A stretch of DNA of 12,145 nt from CAZTDU01 sp964617355 (GTDB taxonomy: Bacteria > Pseudomonadota > Gammaproteobacteria > Burkholderiales > SG8-39). The stretch spans positions 1 through 12,145 of the forward strand of contig CAZTXP010000207.1 in the NCBI GenBank assembly GCA_964617355.1, written 5' to 3'. Under the pieces are notes generated by a model. It was not told where the DNA came from. It was given only the letters and a program-made list of their open reading frames with translations, and made no database searches. Below, in pieces: positions 1 through 7,278 of the stretch. A program made the position numbers and the translations under genes. The number at the start of each line of letters is the position of its first letter. Positions within the stretch are counted from its first letter, which is position 1.

Positions 1-1440
<1,440 letters not shown>

Positions 1441-1445
1441 CGGGC

Positions 1446-1455
1446 TCTCGCGAGA
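1446..1455. promoter_or_regulatory. 10-bp perfect palindrome in the mmsA leader
   Basis: TCTCGCGAGA is a perfect palindrome lying 6-15 bases before the mmsA ATG, inside the predicted 5' leader. Flanking GGGCT (1442-1446) and AGCCC (1463-1467) could extend it into a longer imperfect hairpin that would occlude the start. It could be an operator, an mRNA hairpin, or chance in GC-rich DNA. Confidence 0.3.
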
Positions 1456-1470
1456 AGGCGAAAGCCCAAG

Positions 1471-1476
1471 ATTCTA
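1471..1476 (-). promoter_or_regulatory. -10 element of a putative mmsA promoter
   Basis: On the minus strand TAGAAT matches the sigma-70 -10 consensus at five of six bases. It would start transcription near 1464, giving a leader of about 24 bases before the mmsA ATG. No good -35 is present; the -35 region is instead occupied by the CCGGGG/CCCCGG inverted repeat. Confidence 0.4.
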
Positions 1477-1480
1477 CGCC

Positions 1481-1499
1481 CCGGGGTCCTATCCCCCGG
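1481..1499. repeat. Inverted repeat CCGGGG-N7-CCCCGG
   Basis: A 6-bp all-GC stem with a 7-base spacer sits between the DUF6455 stop and mmsA, exactly at the -35 position of the putative mmsA promoter. On the minus strand it follows the DUF6455 stop by 11 bases and could stall polymerase, but no T-tract follows, so it is not a classical intrinsic terminator. An operator role for mmsA is equally possible. Confidence 0.35.
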
Positions 1500-1510
1500 A
1501 ACGCAGCGTG

Positions 1511-1879
1511 CTAGACGAGGCCGGCGTTTCGCGGCCGCTCGACCGGCGACTCGGGACGGCGCAGGCGGCGGATCTCGTCGAACAGGAAGGCATTCGGGCA
1601 GCGGCGACCCGGTGCGTCGCTGCTGAAGCTGGAGGCGAGCCAGTCGCGGCATTGCGAGCCGACTTCGCACTTGCGGCAGCGTTCGCCGGCGGCGACCACG
1701 GCACGGTCGAGCCCTGCGGACTCGGCGTCCCTGGGCGTCAGGCCGAGGCGCGACATCATCTCGCCGACGACGATCGGCATGCGGCCGTACTCGATGCGCC
1801 GGATGCGACCCTGACCCCAGAAGATCGTGGCCATGGCCAGGAAACCGAACACCACCAGCATCGAGATCGCGAACGTCAC
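1511..1879 (-). CDS. DUF6455-type small membrane-anchored cysteine protein
   Basis: A 122-residue protein of unknown function. The GTG start at 1879 is chosen because GGAGG lies six bases before it. Residues 2-20 form one hydrophobic segment (FAISMLVVFGFLAMATIF), probably a membrane anchor or uncleaved signal. The soluble part has a helical stretch (GRMPIVVGEMMSRLGLTP, 32-49) and four cysteines: C68-x2-C71-x5-C77 followed by W80-L, and C94-P-N-A-F-L-F. This CxxC...CxxWL...CPNA...F pattern is what I recall for DUF6455 proteins and suggests metal or Fe-S binding, or redox chemistry, though no cofactor has been shown here. The gene is divergent from mnmC, and a perfect FNR-type box lies at a class II-like distance from a possible -10, so induction at low oxygen is plausible. 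Family assignment is from memory of the motif, not a search. Confidence 0.75.
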   Translation of the reverse strand: MTFAISMLVVFGFLAMATIFWGQGRIRRIEYGRMPIVVGEMMSRLGLTPRDAESAGLDRAVVAAGERCRKCEVGSQCRDWLASSFSSDAPGRRCPNAFLFDEIRRLRRPESPVERPRNAGLV

Positions 1880-1885
1880 GGCAAG

Positions 1886-1890
1886 CCTCC
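1886..1890 (-). promoter_or_regulatory. Strong ribosome binding site for the DUF6455 gene
   Basis: GGAGG on the minus strand, six bases before GTG at 1879. It fixes the start and excludes the longer upstream reading frame. It is one of the few clear Shine-Dalgarno sites in this window. Confidence 0.75.
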
Positions 1891-1939
1891 AGAGTTGATG
1901 GACGACATTTTCAGCCCGCCACCGCCCGGGCCGGTCCGG

Positions 1940-1945
1940 ATTGTT
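1940..1945 (-). promoter_or_regulatory. Possible -10 of the DUF6455 promoter
   Basis: AACAAT on the minus strand (four of six consensus bases) would start transcription near 1933, leaving a leader of about 54 bases. The perfect FNR-type box is then centred at -40.5, close to the -41.5 of class II FNR-activated promoters, which need no good -35. The element overlaps the second, imperfect box. Confidence 0.35.
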
Positions 1946-1958
1946 GATGGCGCTCAAC
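1943..1958. promoter_or_regulatory. Second, imperfect FNR-like inverted repeat
   Basis: GTTGATGGCGCTCAAC is a GTTGA-N6-TCAAC inverted repeat matching TTGAT-N4-ATCAA at nine of ten fixed positions (CTCAA replaces ATCAA). Its centre is 23 bases from that of the perfect box, about two helical turns. It overlaps the possible DUF6455 -10, so occupancy here would more likely repress. Confidence 0.4.
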
Positions 1959-1966
1959 ACGCACGT

Positions 1967-1980
1967 TTGATGCGGATCAA
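1967..1980. promoter_or_regulatory. Perfect FNR/Anr/Dnr-type box
   Basis: TTGATGCGGATCAA is an exact TTGAT-N4-ATCAA, the consensus of oxygen- or NO-responsive CRP/FNR regulators. It lies between the divergent DUF6455 gene and mnmC. For DUF6455 it sits near -40.5 (activating geometry). For mnmC it sits near -34.5, over the -35 position, where it would more likely interfere. Which regulator binds cannot be told from the window. Confidence 0.65.
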
Positions 1981-1995
1981 GCAAACGCCGGCCTC

Positions 1996-2001
1996 TATAC
2001 T
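1996..2001 (+). promoter_or_regulatory. -10 element of mnmC
   Basis: TATACT (five of six bases) ends 10 bases before the mnmC ATG, so the predicted start near 2008 leaves only a few leader bases. No -35 match at the right spacing; that region is covered by the FNR-type box. Confidence 0.5.
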
Positions 2002-2011
2002 CCGGCGCGCC

Positions 2012-3886
2012 ATGACCGCGCCGATCGTCCCCGCCACGCTGGCCCGCACCGCCGACGGCACGCCGTGGTCGGAGGCCTACGGCGACGTCTACCACAGCGT
2101 CGCGGGCGCGGCCGGGCAGGCGCGGCATGTCTTCCTCGATGGCAACGGCCTGCCCGCGCGCTGGCAGGGCCGCGAGCGCTTCACGATCCTCGAGACCGGC
2201 TTCGGCCTCGGGCTCAACTTCCTCGCCACGTGGCAGGCATGGAAGGACGACGCGCGCCGCCCGGCGCGGCTGGATTTCGTCTCGGTGGAGAAGCACCCGT
2301 TCCGCGTGCAGGACCTCGCGGAACTGCACGCGCCGCACGCTGCGCTTGCCGCACTCGCGGCCGAACTGCGCGCCGCGTGGCCGGTGCTCGTGCCCGGCGT
2401 GCACCGGCTGGAGTTCGAACGCGGTCGCGTGGTGCTCACGCTGGCGCTGGGGGACGCGACCGAACTGCTGCCGCACTTGCGGCTCGCGGCGGATGCGATC
2501 TACCTGGACGGCTTCACGCCTTCGCGCAATCCGGACTTGTGGACGCCGGCGCTATTGAAGCGCGTCGCGCGCCTTGCCGCGCCGGGCGCGACCGCGGCGA
2601 CGTGGAGCGTCGCCACCGACGTGCGCCACGCGCTGGAAGGCGCAGGCTTCGAACTGGAGAAGCGCGCCGGCTACGGCGGCAAGCGCGAGATGCTGGTCGC
2701 GCGCGCGACGCGCACGGCGGAGGCGTCGCCACGGGCCAGCGCGCGCCGAGCCATCGTCATCGGCGCGGGGATGGCCGGCGCGGGCGCGTGCGAGCGCCTC
2801 GCCGGGCGCGGCTGGGGCGTCACGCTGCTGGAGAAGAACGCCGGGCCGGCGGAAGAAGGTTCGGGCAACCACGCCGGCACCTTCCATCCGCTCGTCACCG
2901 CGGACGACAGCGTGTTCGCGCGCATGACGCGCGCCGCGACGCTGCACTGGGGCGCGGCGTGGCGCGCGCTCGACGAATCGCCGCTGCCGCCGCGCTGGTC
3001 GCGCTGCGGCGTGCTGCAGCTCGCGCGCGACGAGCGCGAGGACGACGCGCAGCGCCGCGCGCTGGAGACGCTCGGCGCGCCCGCGGAGTACGCGGCCGGC
3101 GTGGACGCGAAGGCCGCGAGCGAACTGGCCGGAATGCCGGTGGCCGCCGGCGGCGTGTGGTTTCCGCAGTCGGGCTGGATTCGCCCGCCGAGCCTGGTGC
3201 GCGCGCTGCTCGCGCGCTGCGGCGGCGCGCTGGAGGCGCGCTATGGCTGCGCGGTCGCGTCGCTCGATCGCGAGGGCGACGATTGGGTCGCGCGCGATGC
3301 CGCAGGCGACGAGCTCGCGCGCGCGCCGGTGGTCGTGATCGCCACCGCACACGACGCGCTGCGCCTCGCGCCCGATCCTTCGGTGCGGCTGCGGCGCGTG
3401 CGCGGGCAGGTGTCGCTGCTGCCGGCCGAGCGCTTCGCGGCGCTGCGCGCGGTGGTCCTGCGCGGCGGCATGGTGCTGCCGCCGGTGGACGGCCGCACGG
3501 TGGTCGGCGCGAGCTTCGACTTCGACGACGAGGAGCCCGACTCACGCATCGAGGACCACGAAGGCAACCTGCAGCGGCTGGACCGCATCCTCCCCGGTAT
3601 GGCGGCGGGCTTCGACGCCGCGACGCTGGACGGCCGCGTCGGCTGGCGCGCGACGGTGCCGGATCGCCTGCCGATGATCGGTGCGATCGACGACGCGCGC
3701 GGGCCGGGTCTCTACGGCGCGTTCGCGTACGGCTCGCGCGGCTTGCTGTGGACCGGGCTCGGCGGCGAGCTGCTGGCGAGCCTCGCCGACGGCAATCCGC
3801 TGCCGCTCGATGGCAAGCTCGCCGATGCGGTGGCGCCGGGACGGTTCGCGAAGCGCGCAAGGTTGCGCGCCGGCGGGAAGGACTAG
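2012..3886 (+). CDS. mnmC: Bifunctional tRNA mnm5s2U34 biosynthesis protein MnmC
   Basis: MnmC finishes the wobble-uridine modification of tRNAs for Lys, Glu and Gln and others: the C-terminal FAD oxidoreductase removes the carboxymethyl group of cmnm5(s2)U, and the N-terminal SAM methyltransferase makes mnm5(s2)U. Both domains are present in 624 residues (E. coli 668). The methyltransferase has ILETGFGLGLNF (59-70) and DAIYLDGFTPSRNPDLW (161-177), with D166 at the expected catalytic position. The FAD domain begins AIVIGAGMAGAG (247-258) with GxGxxG at 251-256, then GSGNHAGTFHPLVTADDS (283-300). ATG 2012 gives the normal N-terminus; the frame stays open far upstream but that part is antisense to DUF6455 and mmsA. 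No ribosome binding site is visible and a -10 lies 10 bases before the start. The stop is one base from the convergent lutB stop. Confidence 0.96.
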   Translation: MTAPIVPATLARTADGTPWSEAYGDVYHSVAGAAGQARHVFLDGNGLPARWQGRERFTILETGFGLGLNFLATWQAWKDDARRPARLDFVSVEKHPFRVQDLAELHAPHAALAALAAELRAAWPVLVPGVHRLEFERGRVVLTLALGDATELLPHLRLAADAIYLDGFTPSRNPDLWTPALLKRVARLAAPGATAATWSVATDVRHALEGAGFELEKRAGYGGKREMLVARATRTAEASPRASARRAIVIGAGMAGAGACERLAGRGWGVTLLEKNAGPAEEGSGNHAGTFHPLVTADDSVFARMTRAATLHWGAAWRALDESPLPPRWSRCGVLQLARDEREDDAQRRALETLGAPAEYAAGVDAKAASELAGMPVAAGGVWFPQSGWIRPPSLVRALLARCGGALEARYGCAVASLDREGDDWVARDAAGDELARAPVVVIATAHDALRLAPDPSVRLRRVRGQVSLLPAERFAALRAVVLRGGMVLPPVDGRTVVGASFDFDDEEPDSRIEDHEGNLQRLDRILPGMAAGFDAATLDGRVGWRATVPDRLPMIGAIDDARGPGLYGAFAYGSRGLLWTGLGGELLASLADGNPLPLDGKLADAVAPGRFAKRARLRAGGKD

Positions 3887-3887
3887 C

Positions 3888-5297
3888 TCAGCGCTGTCGT
3901 TCCGCGTATTGCTCGCGGAACGTCTTTCCCTCAGGCGCGGGCATGATGCGGCCGTCGGTCCATCCCGAAGCAAACGGCAGCCTCGTGATGCGCCCGTCCG
4001 CGCCGCCGAGCACCTTCAGCACGCGCGCCCCGACCATCGTGGCCTGCGCGTACAGCCACGGATGCCGGGCGACGAAGCCCCACAGCCTGAACGCGAGGCG
4101 CTCCGGCCACGGGCGCAGGTTCTTCTCCACCTGCTTCTCGCGCAGCTTGCGCAGCAGGTCCGGCAGCGGGATGCGCACCGGGCAGGCGACGTGGCAGGCG
4201 CCGCACATGGTCGCCGCGTGCGGCAGGTCGAGCGCGTTCTCGAGGCCGGTGTACACGGGCGTCAGCACCGAGCCCATCGGGCCCGGATACACCCAGCCGT
4301 ACGCGTGGCCGCCCACCGTCTGGTAAACGGGGCAGTGGTTCATGCACGCGCCGCAGCGGATGCAGCGCAGCATCTCCTGCATATCGGTGCCGAGGAACTT
4401 CGTGCGGCCCGCGTCGACGAGGATCACGTAGTGGTGCTCCGGTCCGTCGAGGTCGCCCTCGCGGCGCGGGCCGGTGATCACGCTGAAGTAGTTCGAGATC
4501 TCCTGCCCGGTCGCCGAGCGCGCCAGCAGACGATTGAGCGTCGACAGGTCTTCGAGCGTCGGGATCACCTTCTCGATGCCGGTGATGGCGACGTGCACGC
4601 GCGGCATCGTGGTCACCATGCGGCCGTTGCCCTCGTTGGTGACGAGCGCGATCGAGCCGGTCTCGGCGACGAGGAAGTTCGCGCCCGAGATGCCGAGGTC
4701 GGCCGAGAGGAAATGCCCGCGCAGCACGTCGCGCGCCTCGCGCGTCAGCGCCGCGTGCTCGGTGAGGCGCGGGCGCTTGTGGTGCTCCACGAAGAGGTCC
4801 GAGACCTCCTCCTTCGATTTGTGGATCGCCGGCGCGATGATGTGCGAGGGCGGCTCGCCGGCGAGCTGGATGATGTACTCGCCGAGGTCGGTCTCGATCG
4901 GCACGACGCCGTTCGCCTCGAGCATGGCGTTGAGGCCGGCCTCCTCGGAGACCATGGACTTCGACTTGATCGCCTTCTTCAGGCCATGGCGCTCGCAGAT
5001 CTCGAGCACGAGGCGCCGCGCCTCGGCGTGGTCCTCGGCCCACAGCACCTTGGTCCCGCGCTTCGTGGCCTCGGCCTCGAAGCGCAGCAGCCAGGCGTCG
5101 AGTTGCGCGAGCGAGCGGTCGCGGATCTGCGAGGCCACCACGCGCAGCGTCTCGAACTCGTCCTCGCCGAACGCCGCGCGCGCCGCCGCGCGCTTGTCGG
5201 CGAAGCCGAATCGAAAGCGCGACAGCACGTCCTGCAGCTTCGCGTCGGCGAGCGCGCCGCCGACGCGCGGCTTGAAGAACATGGATTGCGAGCGCAC
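3888..5297 (-). CDS. lutB: L-lactate oxidation iron-sulfur protein LutB
   Basis: LutB (E. coli YkgF) is a subunit of the three-part LutABC complex that oxidises L-lactate to pyruvate. The GTG at 5297 is preferred over ATG 5282: AGGGG, formed partly by the lutA stop codon, lies seven bases before it, and the resulting VRSQSMFFKPRV start resembles family members. The product is 469 residues (YkgF about 475). The N-terminal two thirds is a LUD/DUF162 fold (GISGANFLVAETGSIALVTNEG visible in parts). Two ferredoxin-like clusters follow: C312-x2-C315-x2-C318-x3-C322-P and C365-x2-C368-x3-C372-P. The C-terminus is the usual LutB tail (about PLPDLLRKLREKQ onward). It lies 10 bases downstream of lutA, an operon. 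The expected lutC does not follow: lutB ends one base from mnmC. Paralogous Fe-S hydroxy-acid oxidation modules cannot be fully excluded. Confidence 0.93.
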   Translation of the reverse strand: MRSQSMFFKPRVGGALADAKLQDVLSRFRFGFADKRAAARAAFGEDEFETLRVVASQIRDRSLAQLDAWLLRFEAEATKRGTKVLWAEDHAEARRLVLEICERHGLKKAIKSKSMVSEEAGLNAMLEANGVVPIETDLGEYIIQLAGEPPSHIIAPAIHKSKEEVSDLFVEHHKRPRLTEHAALTREARDVLRGHFLSADLGISGANFLVAETGSIALVTNEGNGRMVTTMPRVHVAITGIEKVIPTLEDLSTLNRLLARSATGQEISNYFSVITGPRREGDLDGPEHHYVILVDAGRTKFLGTDMQEMLRCIRCGACMNHCPVYQTVGGHAYGWVYPGPMGSVLTPVYTGLENALDLPHAATMCGACHVACPVRIPLPDLLRKLREKQVEKNLRPWPERLAFRLWGFVARHPWLYAQATMVGARVLKVLGGADGRITRLPFASGWTDGRIMPAPEGKTFREQYAERQR

Positions 5298-5304
5298 GGT
5301 CAGG

Positions 5305-5309
5305 CCCCT
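5305..5309 (-). promoter_or_regulatory. Ribosome binding site of lutB, overlapping the lutA stop
   Basis: AGGGG on the minus strand, seven bases before GTG 5297. Its first two bases belong to the lutA TAG, an arrangement that suggests translational coupling. It decides the GTG start, since ATG 5282 has no such site. Confidence 0.55.
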
Positions 5310-6033
5310 AGCGCTTCCAGGTGAGGACTTCGGCGACGTGCAGTACCCTCGTCCTGTCGTCACCCGTCTTGCGCAGGCGCCCCTCGAGGTTGAGCATGCA
5401 GCCGAGGTCGCCCAGCACCAGCGCGTCCGCGCCGGTGGCCTGCGCGTTGCTGCACTTCACGTCGGCCATCGCGGAAGAGATGTCGCCGTGCTTCACCGAG
5501 AAGGTGCCGCCGAAGCCGCAGCAGGTCTCGCATTCCTTCATCTCGACGAGTTCGGTCCCGGGCAGCGTCGCCAGCAGCGCGCGCGGCTGCGCCTTGACGC
5601 CGAGTTCGCGCAGGCCGGAGCAGGAGTCGTGGTAGGTCACCTTGCCGGCGAAGTTGCCGGGCGCGCGCTCGAGCTTCGCCACGCGCACGAGGAAATCGGT
5701 CAGTTCATGGGTCTTCGCAGCCAGCGCCTCGACTCGCGCCATCCACGCCGCCTCGCCGCGGAAGAGCTCCGGGTAGTGGGTCTTCACCATGCCGCTGCAC
5801 GAGCCCGAGGGCGCGACCACGTAGTCGCAAGCCTCGAACTCCGCCACCAGCTTCTCGGCCAGCGCGCGCGCCGCGGCGCGGTCGCCGGCGTTCCAGCCCG
5901 GCTGGCCGCAGCAGGTCTGGCCCGGCGGCACCACGACCTCGCAGCCGGCCGCCTCGAGCAGCTCGATGGCCGCGAAGCCGATGCGAGGGCGCATCAGGTC
6001 GACGAGGCAGGTGACGAGGAGGCCGACTTTCAT
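5308..6033 (-). CDS. lutA: L-lactate oxidation Fe-S oxidoreductase subunit LutA
   Basis: LutA (E. coli YkgE, about 239 residues) is the CCG-domain subunit of the lactate-oxidising Lut complex. The 241-residue product has both cysteine-rich repeats: QTCCGQPGWN (39-48) with SGSCSG (76-81), and YHDSCSG (134-140) with CETCCGFGGTF (168-178). These double-CCG motifs bind Fe-S clusters or form the heterodisulfide-reductase-like core. ATG 6033 begins MKVGLLVTCLVDLMRP, the canonical LutA start; a longer open frame upstream lacks homology. No ribosome binding site is seen; a weak -10 lies 10 bases before the ATG. The gene is first in a lutA-lutB operon and divergent from an IclR-type regulator 76 bases away, which is a natural candidate to control it. 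A glycolate oxidase GlcF-like or GlpC-like role is unlikely given the short length. Confidence 0.94.
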   Translation of the reverse strand: MKVGLLVTCLVDLMRPRIGFAAIELLEAAGCEVVVPPGQTCCGQPGWNAGDRAAARALAEKLVAEFEACDYVVAPSGSCSGMVKTHYPELFRGEAAWMARVEALAAKTHELTDFLVRVAKLERAPGNFAGKVTYHDSCSGLRELGVKAQPRALLATLPGTELVEMKECETCCGFGGTFSVKHGDISSAMADVKCSNAQATGADALVLGDLGCMLNLEGRLRKTGDDRTRVLHVAEVLTWKR

Positions 6034-6043
6034 GAGCGGGGCA

Positions 6044-6049
6044 AAGATA
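6044..6049 (-). promoter_or_regulatory. Possible -10 element of lutA
   Basis: TATCTT on the minus strand (four of six consensus bases) ends 10 bases before the lutA ATG. No recognisable -35. The palindrome at 6069-6085 covers the position where a -35 would lie. Confidence 0.3.
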
Positions 6050-6068
6050 GCACGCGACAAGGCCCGGC

Positions 6069-6085
6069 ATTTCACGATGTGGAAT
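6069..6085. promoter_or_regulatory. Candidate IclR-family operator between lutA and iclR-type gene
   Basis: ATTTCAC-GAT-GTGGAAT is an inverted repeat with six of seven matching positions per arm. It overlaps the predicted -35 of the regulator gene and the -35 region of lutA. Imperfect palindromes of this size in the divergent promoter region are typical of IclR-family sites. Binding is an inference. Confidence 0.4.
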
Positions 6086-6098
6086 CGAGACGTACAAT
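6071..6098 (+). promoter_or_regulatory. Predicted promoter of the IclR-family gene
   Basis: TTCACG (four of six) at 6071-6076, a 16-base spacer, then TACAAT (five of six) at 6093-6098. The predicted start near 6105 leaves about five bases before the ATG at 6110. Confidence 0.5.
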
Positions 6099-6109
6099 GC
6101 TGCACTGCC

Positions 6110-6898
6110 ATGGCGACCAAACCCGACGAGCAGAAGAGCCCGATCCAGGTCATCGAGCGCATGCTGAAGCTGCTCGACGTGCTGGCCGAGCACCCGGAGC
6201 CGCTGGGGCTGAAGCAGATCTCCGCCTACACCGGACTGCACCCGTCGACCGCGCACCGCATCCTCGCCGCGATGGCCACCGACGGGCTGGTGGACCGCCT
6301 CGAGCCGGCCAGCTACCGCCTCGGCATGCGCCTGCTGGAGCTGGGCAACATCGTGCGCTCGCGCATCAGCGTGCGCGAGCTCGCGCTGCCGGTCATGCGC
6401 GAACTGCACGCGAACACGGGCGAAACCGTGAATCTCTCGGTGCGCCAGGACGACGAGATCGTCTACGTCGAGCGCACCTCGTCCGGGCGCTCGGCGATGC
6501 GCATCATCCACGCGATCGGCGCGCGCGCGCCGCTGCACGTCACCGCGGCGGGCAAGCTCTTCCTGCTCGAGGACGGCTTCGCGCGCGTGCGCGACTACGC
6601 GCGCCGCACCGGGCTTCCCGGCCACACGAAGAACGCGCTCGGCAGCCTGCCGCTCCTCGAGCGCGACCTCGAGCGCACGCAGAAGCAGGGCTACGCCACC
6701 GACAACGAGGAAGCCGAGATCGGCGTGCGCTGCGTGGCCGGCGGCATCCGCGACGACGCCGGGCACCTGATCGCTGCGCTGTCGCTGTCGACGCCCGCCG
6801 AGCGCATGAAGCCGCAGTGGGGCCTGCTGGTGAAGGAAGCGGCCGAGCGCATCGCGCAGGCCATCGGCCACCAGCCCGCCGCGCGCATCGGCCGGTGA
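6110..6898 (+). CDS. IclR-family transcriptional regulator
   Basis: A 262-residue IclR regulator of usual length. Residues 11-70 are the winged helix-turn-helix: IQVIERMLKLLDVLAE, then LGLKQISAYTGLHPSTAHRILAAM (32-55), and YRLGMRLLELG (69-79) leading into the effector domain. That domain shows VRELALPVMRELHANTGETVNLSV, YVERT, HVTAAGKLFL and a GVRCVAGGIRD segment, all typical of the family's small-molecule pocket. It is divergent from lutA with a shared palindrome, so it probably regulates lutAB and itself, but the effector cannot be read from sequence; lactate or another hydroxy acid is a guess. Many lut operons use other regulator families, so this pairing is mildly unusual. A cupin gene follows two bases after the stop, probably in the same operon. 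ATG 6110 is chosen because the frame upstream overlaps lutA and the promoter. Confidence 0.93.
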   Translation: MATKPDEQKSPIQVIERMLKLLDVLAEHPEPLGLKQISAYTGLHPSTAHRILAAMATDGLVDRLEPASYRLGMRLLELGNIVRSRISVRELALPVMRELHANTGETVNLSVRQDDEIVYVERTSSGRSAMRIIHAIGARAPLHVTAAGKLFLLEDGFARVRDYARRTGLPGHTKNALGSLPLLERDLERTQKQGYATDNEEAEIGVRCVAGGIRDDAGHLIAALSLSTPAERMKPQWGLLVKEAAERIAQAIGHQPAARIGR

Positions 6899-6900
6899 GC

Positions 6901-7278
6901 ATGCAGCCGGCGGTCCTGAAGATCGACCCCGGCGCAGAGTTCCACACCGCCGAGGAATGCTGGATCCTCGAGTTGTCGAACTCCCCGGCCGACCCGCAGC
7001 TGTCGATCGCGCGCGCCCGCGTCGCGCCGGGCGTGACCACGCGCTGGCACCGCGTGCGCGGCACGGCGGAGCGCTACGTGATCGTCGAAGGTGCCGGTCG
7101 CGTCGAGGTGGCGGACCTGCCGCCCCGCGAGGTCGGCGCGGGCGACGTGGTGCTGATCCCGCCGGGCGCGCGGCAGCGCATCGCCAACACCGGCGCGGTC
7201 GACCTCGTCTTCCTCGCGATCTGCACGCCGCGCTTCGTGCCCGAAGCCTACGAGGACCTCGAGACCGCACTCGCCTAG
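6901..7278 (+). CDS. Small single-domain cupin, degenerate metal site
   Basis: A 125-residue cupin. Motif 1 is seen at PGVTTRWHRVRGTAERYVIVEG (43-64), motif 2 at GDVVLIPPGARQRIANTG (81-98). Only H50 and E57 of the canonical HxH...E set are present: the second His is Val52, and the motif 2 His is Gln92. It may therefore bind metal weakly, differently, or act as a ligand-binding protein. The C-terminus TPRFVPEAYEDLE is shared by a family of cupins I recall from proteobacteria, but I know no function for it. ATG 6901 lies two bases after the regulator's stop; an in-frame GTG at 6895 would overlap that stop as GTGA and is an equally coupled alternative. The gene is probably co-transcribed with the regulator. 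Its TAG stop shares a CTAG with the convergent DUF4422 gene. Confidence 0.88.
   Translation: MQPAVLKIDPGAEFHTAEECWILELSNSPADPQLSIARARVAPGVTTRWHRVRGTAERYVIVEGAGRVEVADLPPREVGAGDVVLIPPGARQRIANTGAVDLVFLAICTPRFVPEAYEDLETALA

Noticed and set aside
1481..1499. Intrinsic terminator for DUF6455
   Set aside because: The hairpin is followed on the minus strand by GGCGTAGAAT with no T-run, so I list it only as an inverted repeat.
1891..1910. Third FNR-like half site (GTTGATGG) near the DUF6455 start
   Set aside because: The second half is GACAT rather than ATCAA, so only one arm matches.
6515..6535. GC dinucleotide run within the IclR-type gene as a possible repeat element
   Set aside because: It encodes conserved residues in frame and reflects high GC third positions.
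4534..6894. Plus-strand open frame reading from lutB antisense through the iclR-type gene into the cupin
   Set aside because: Only the last 126 codons match a family; the rest is antisense or out-of-frame GC-rich sequence.
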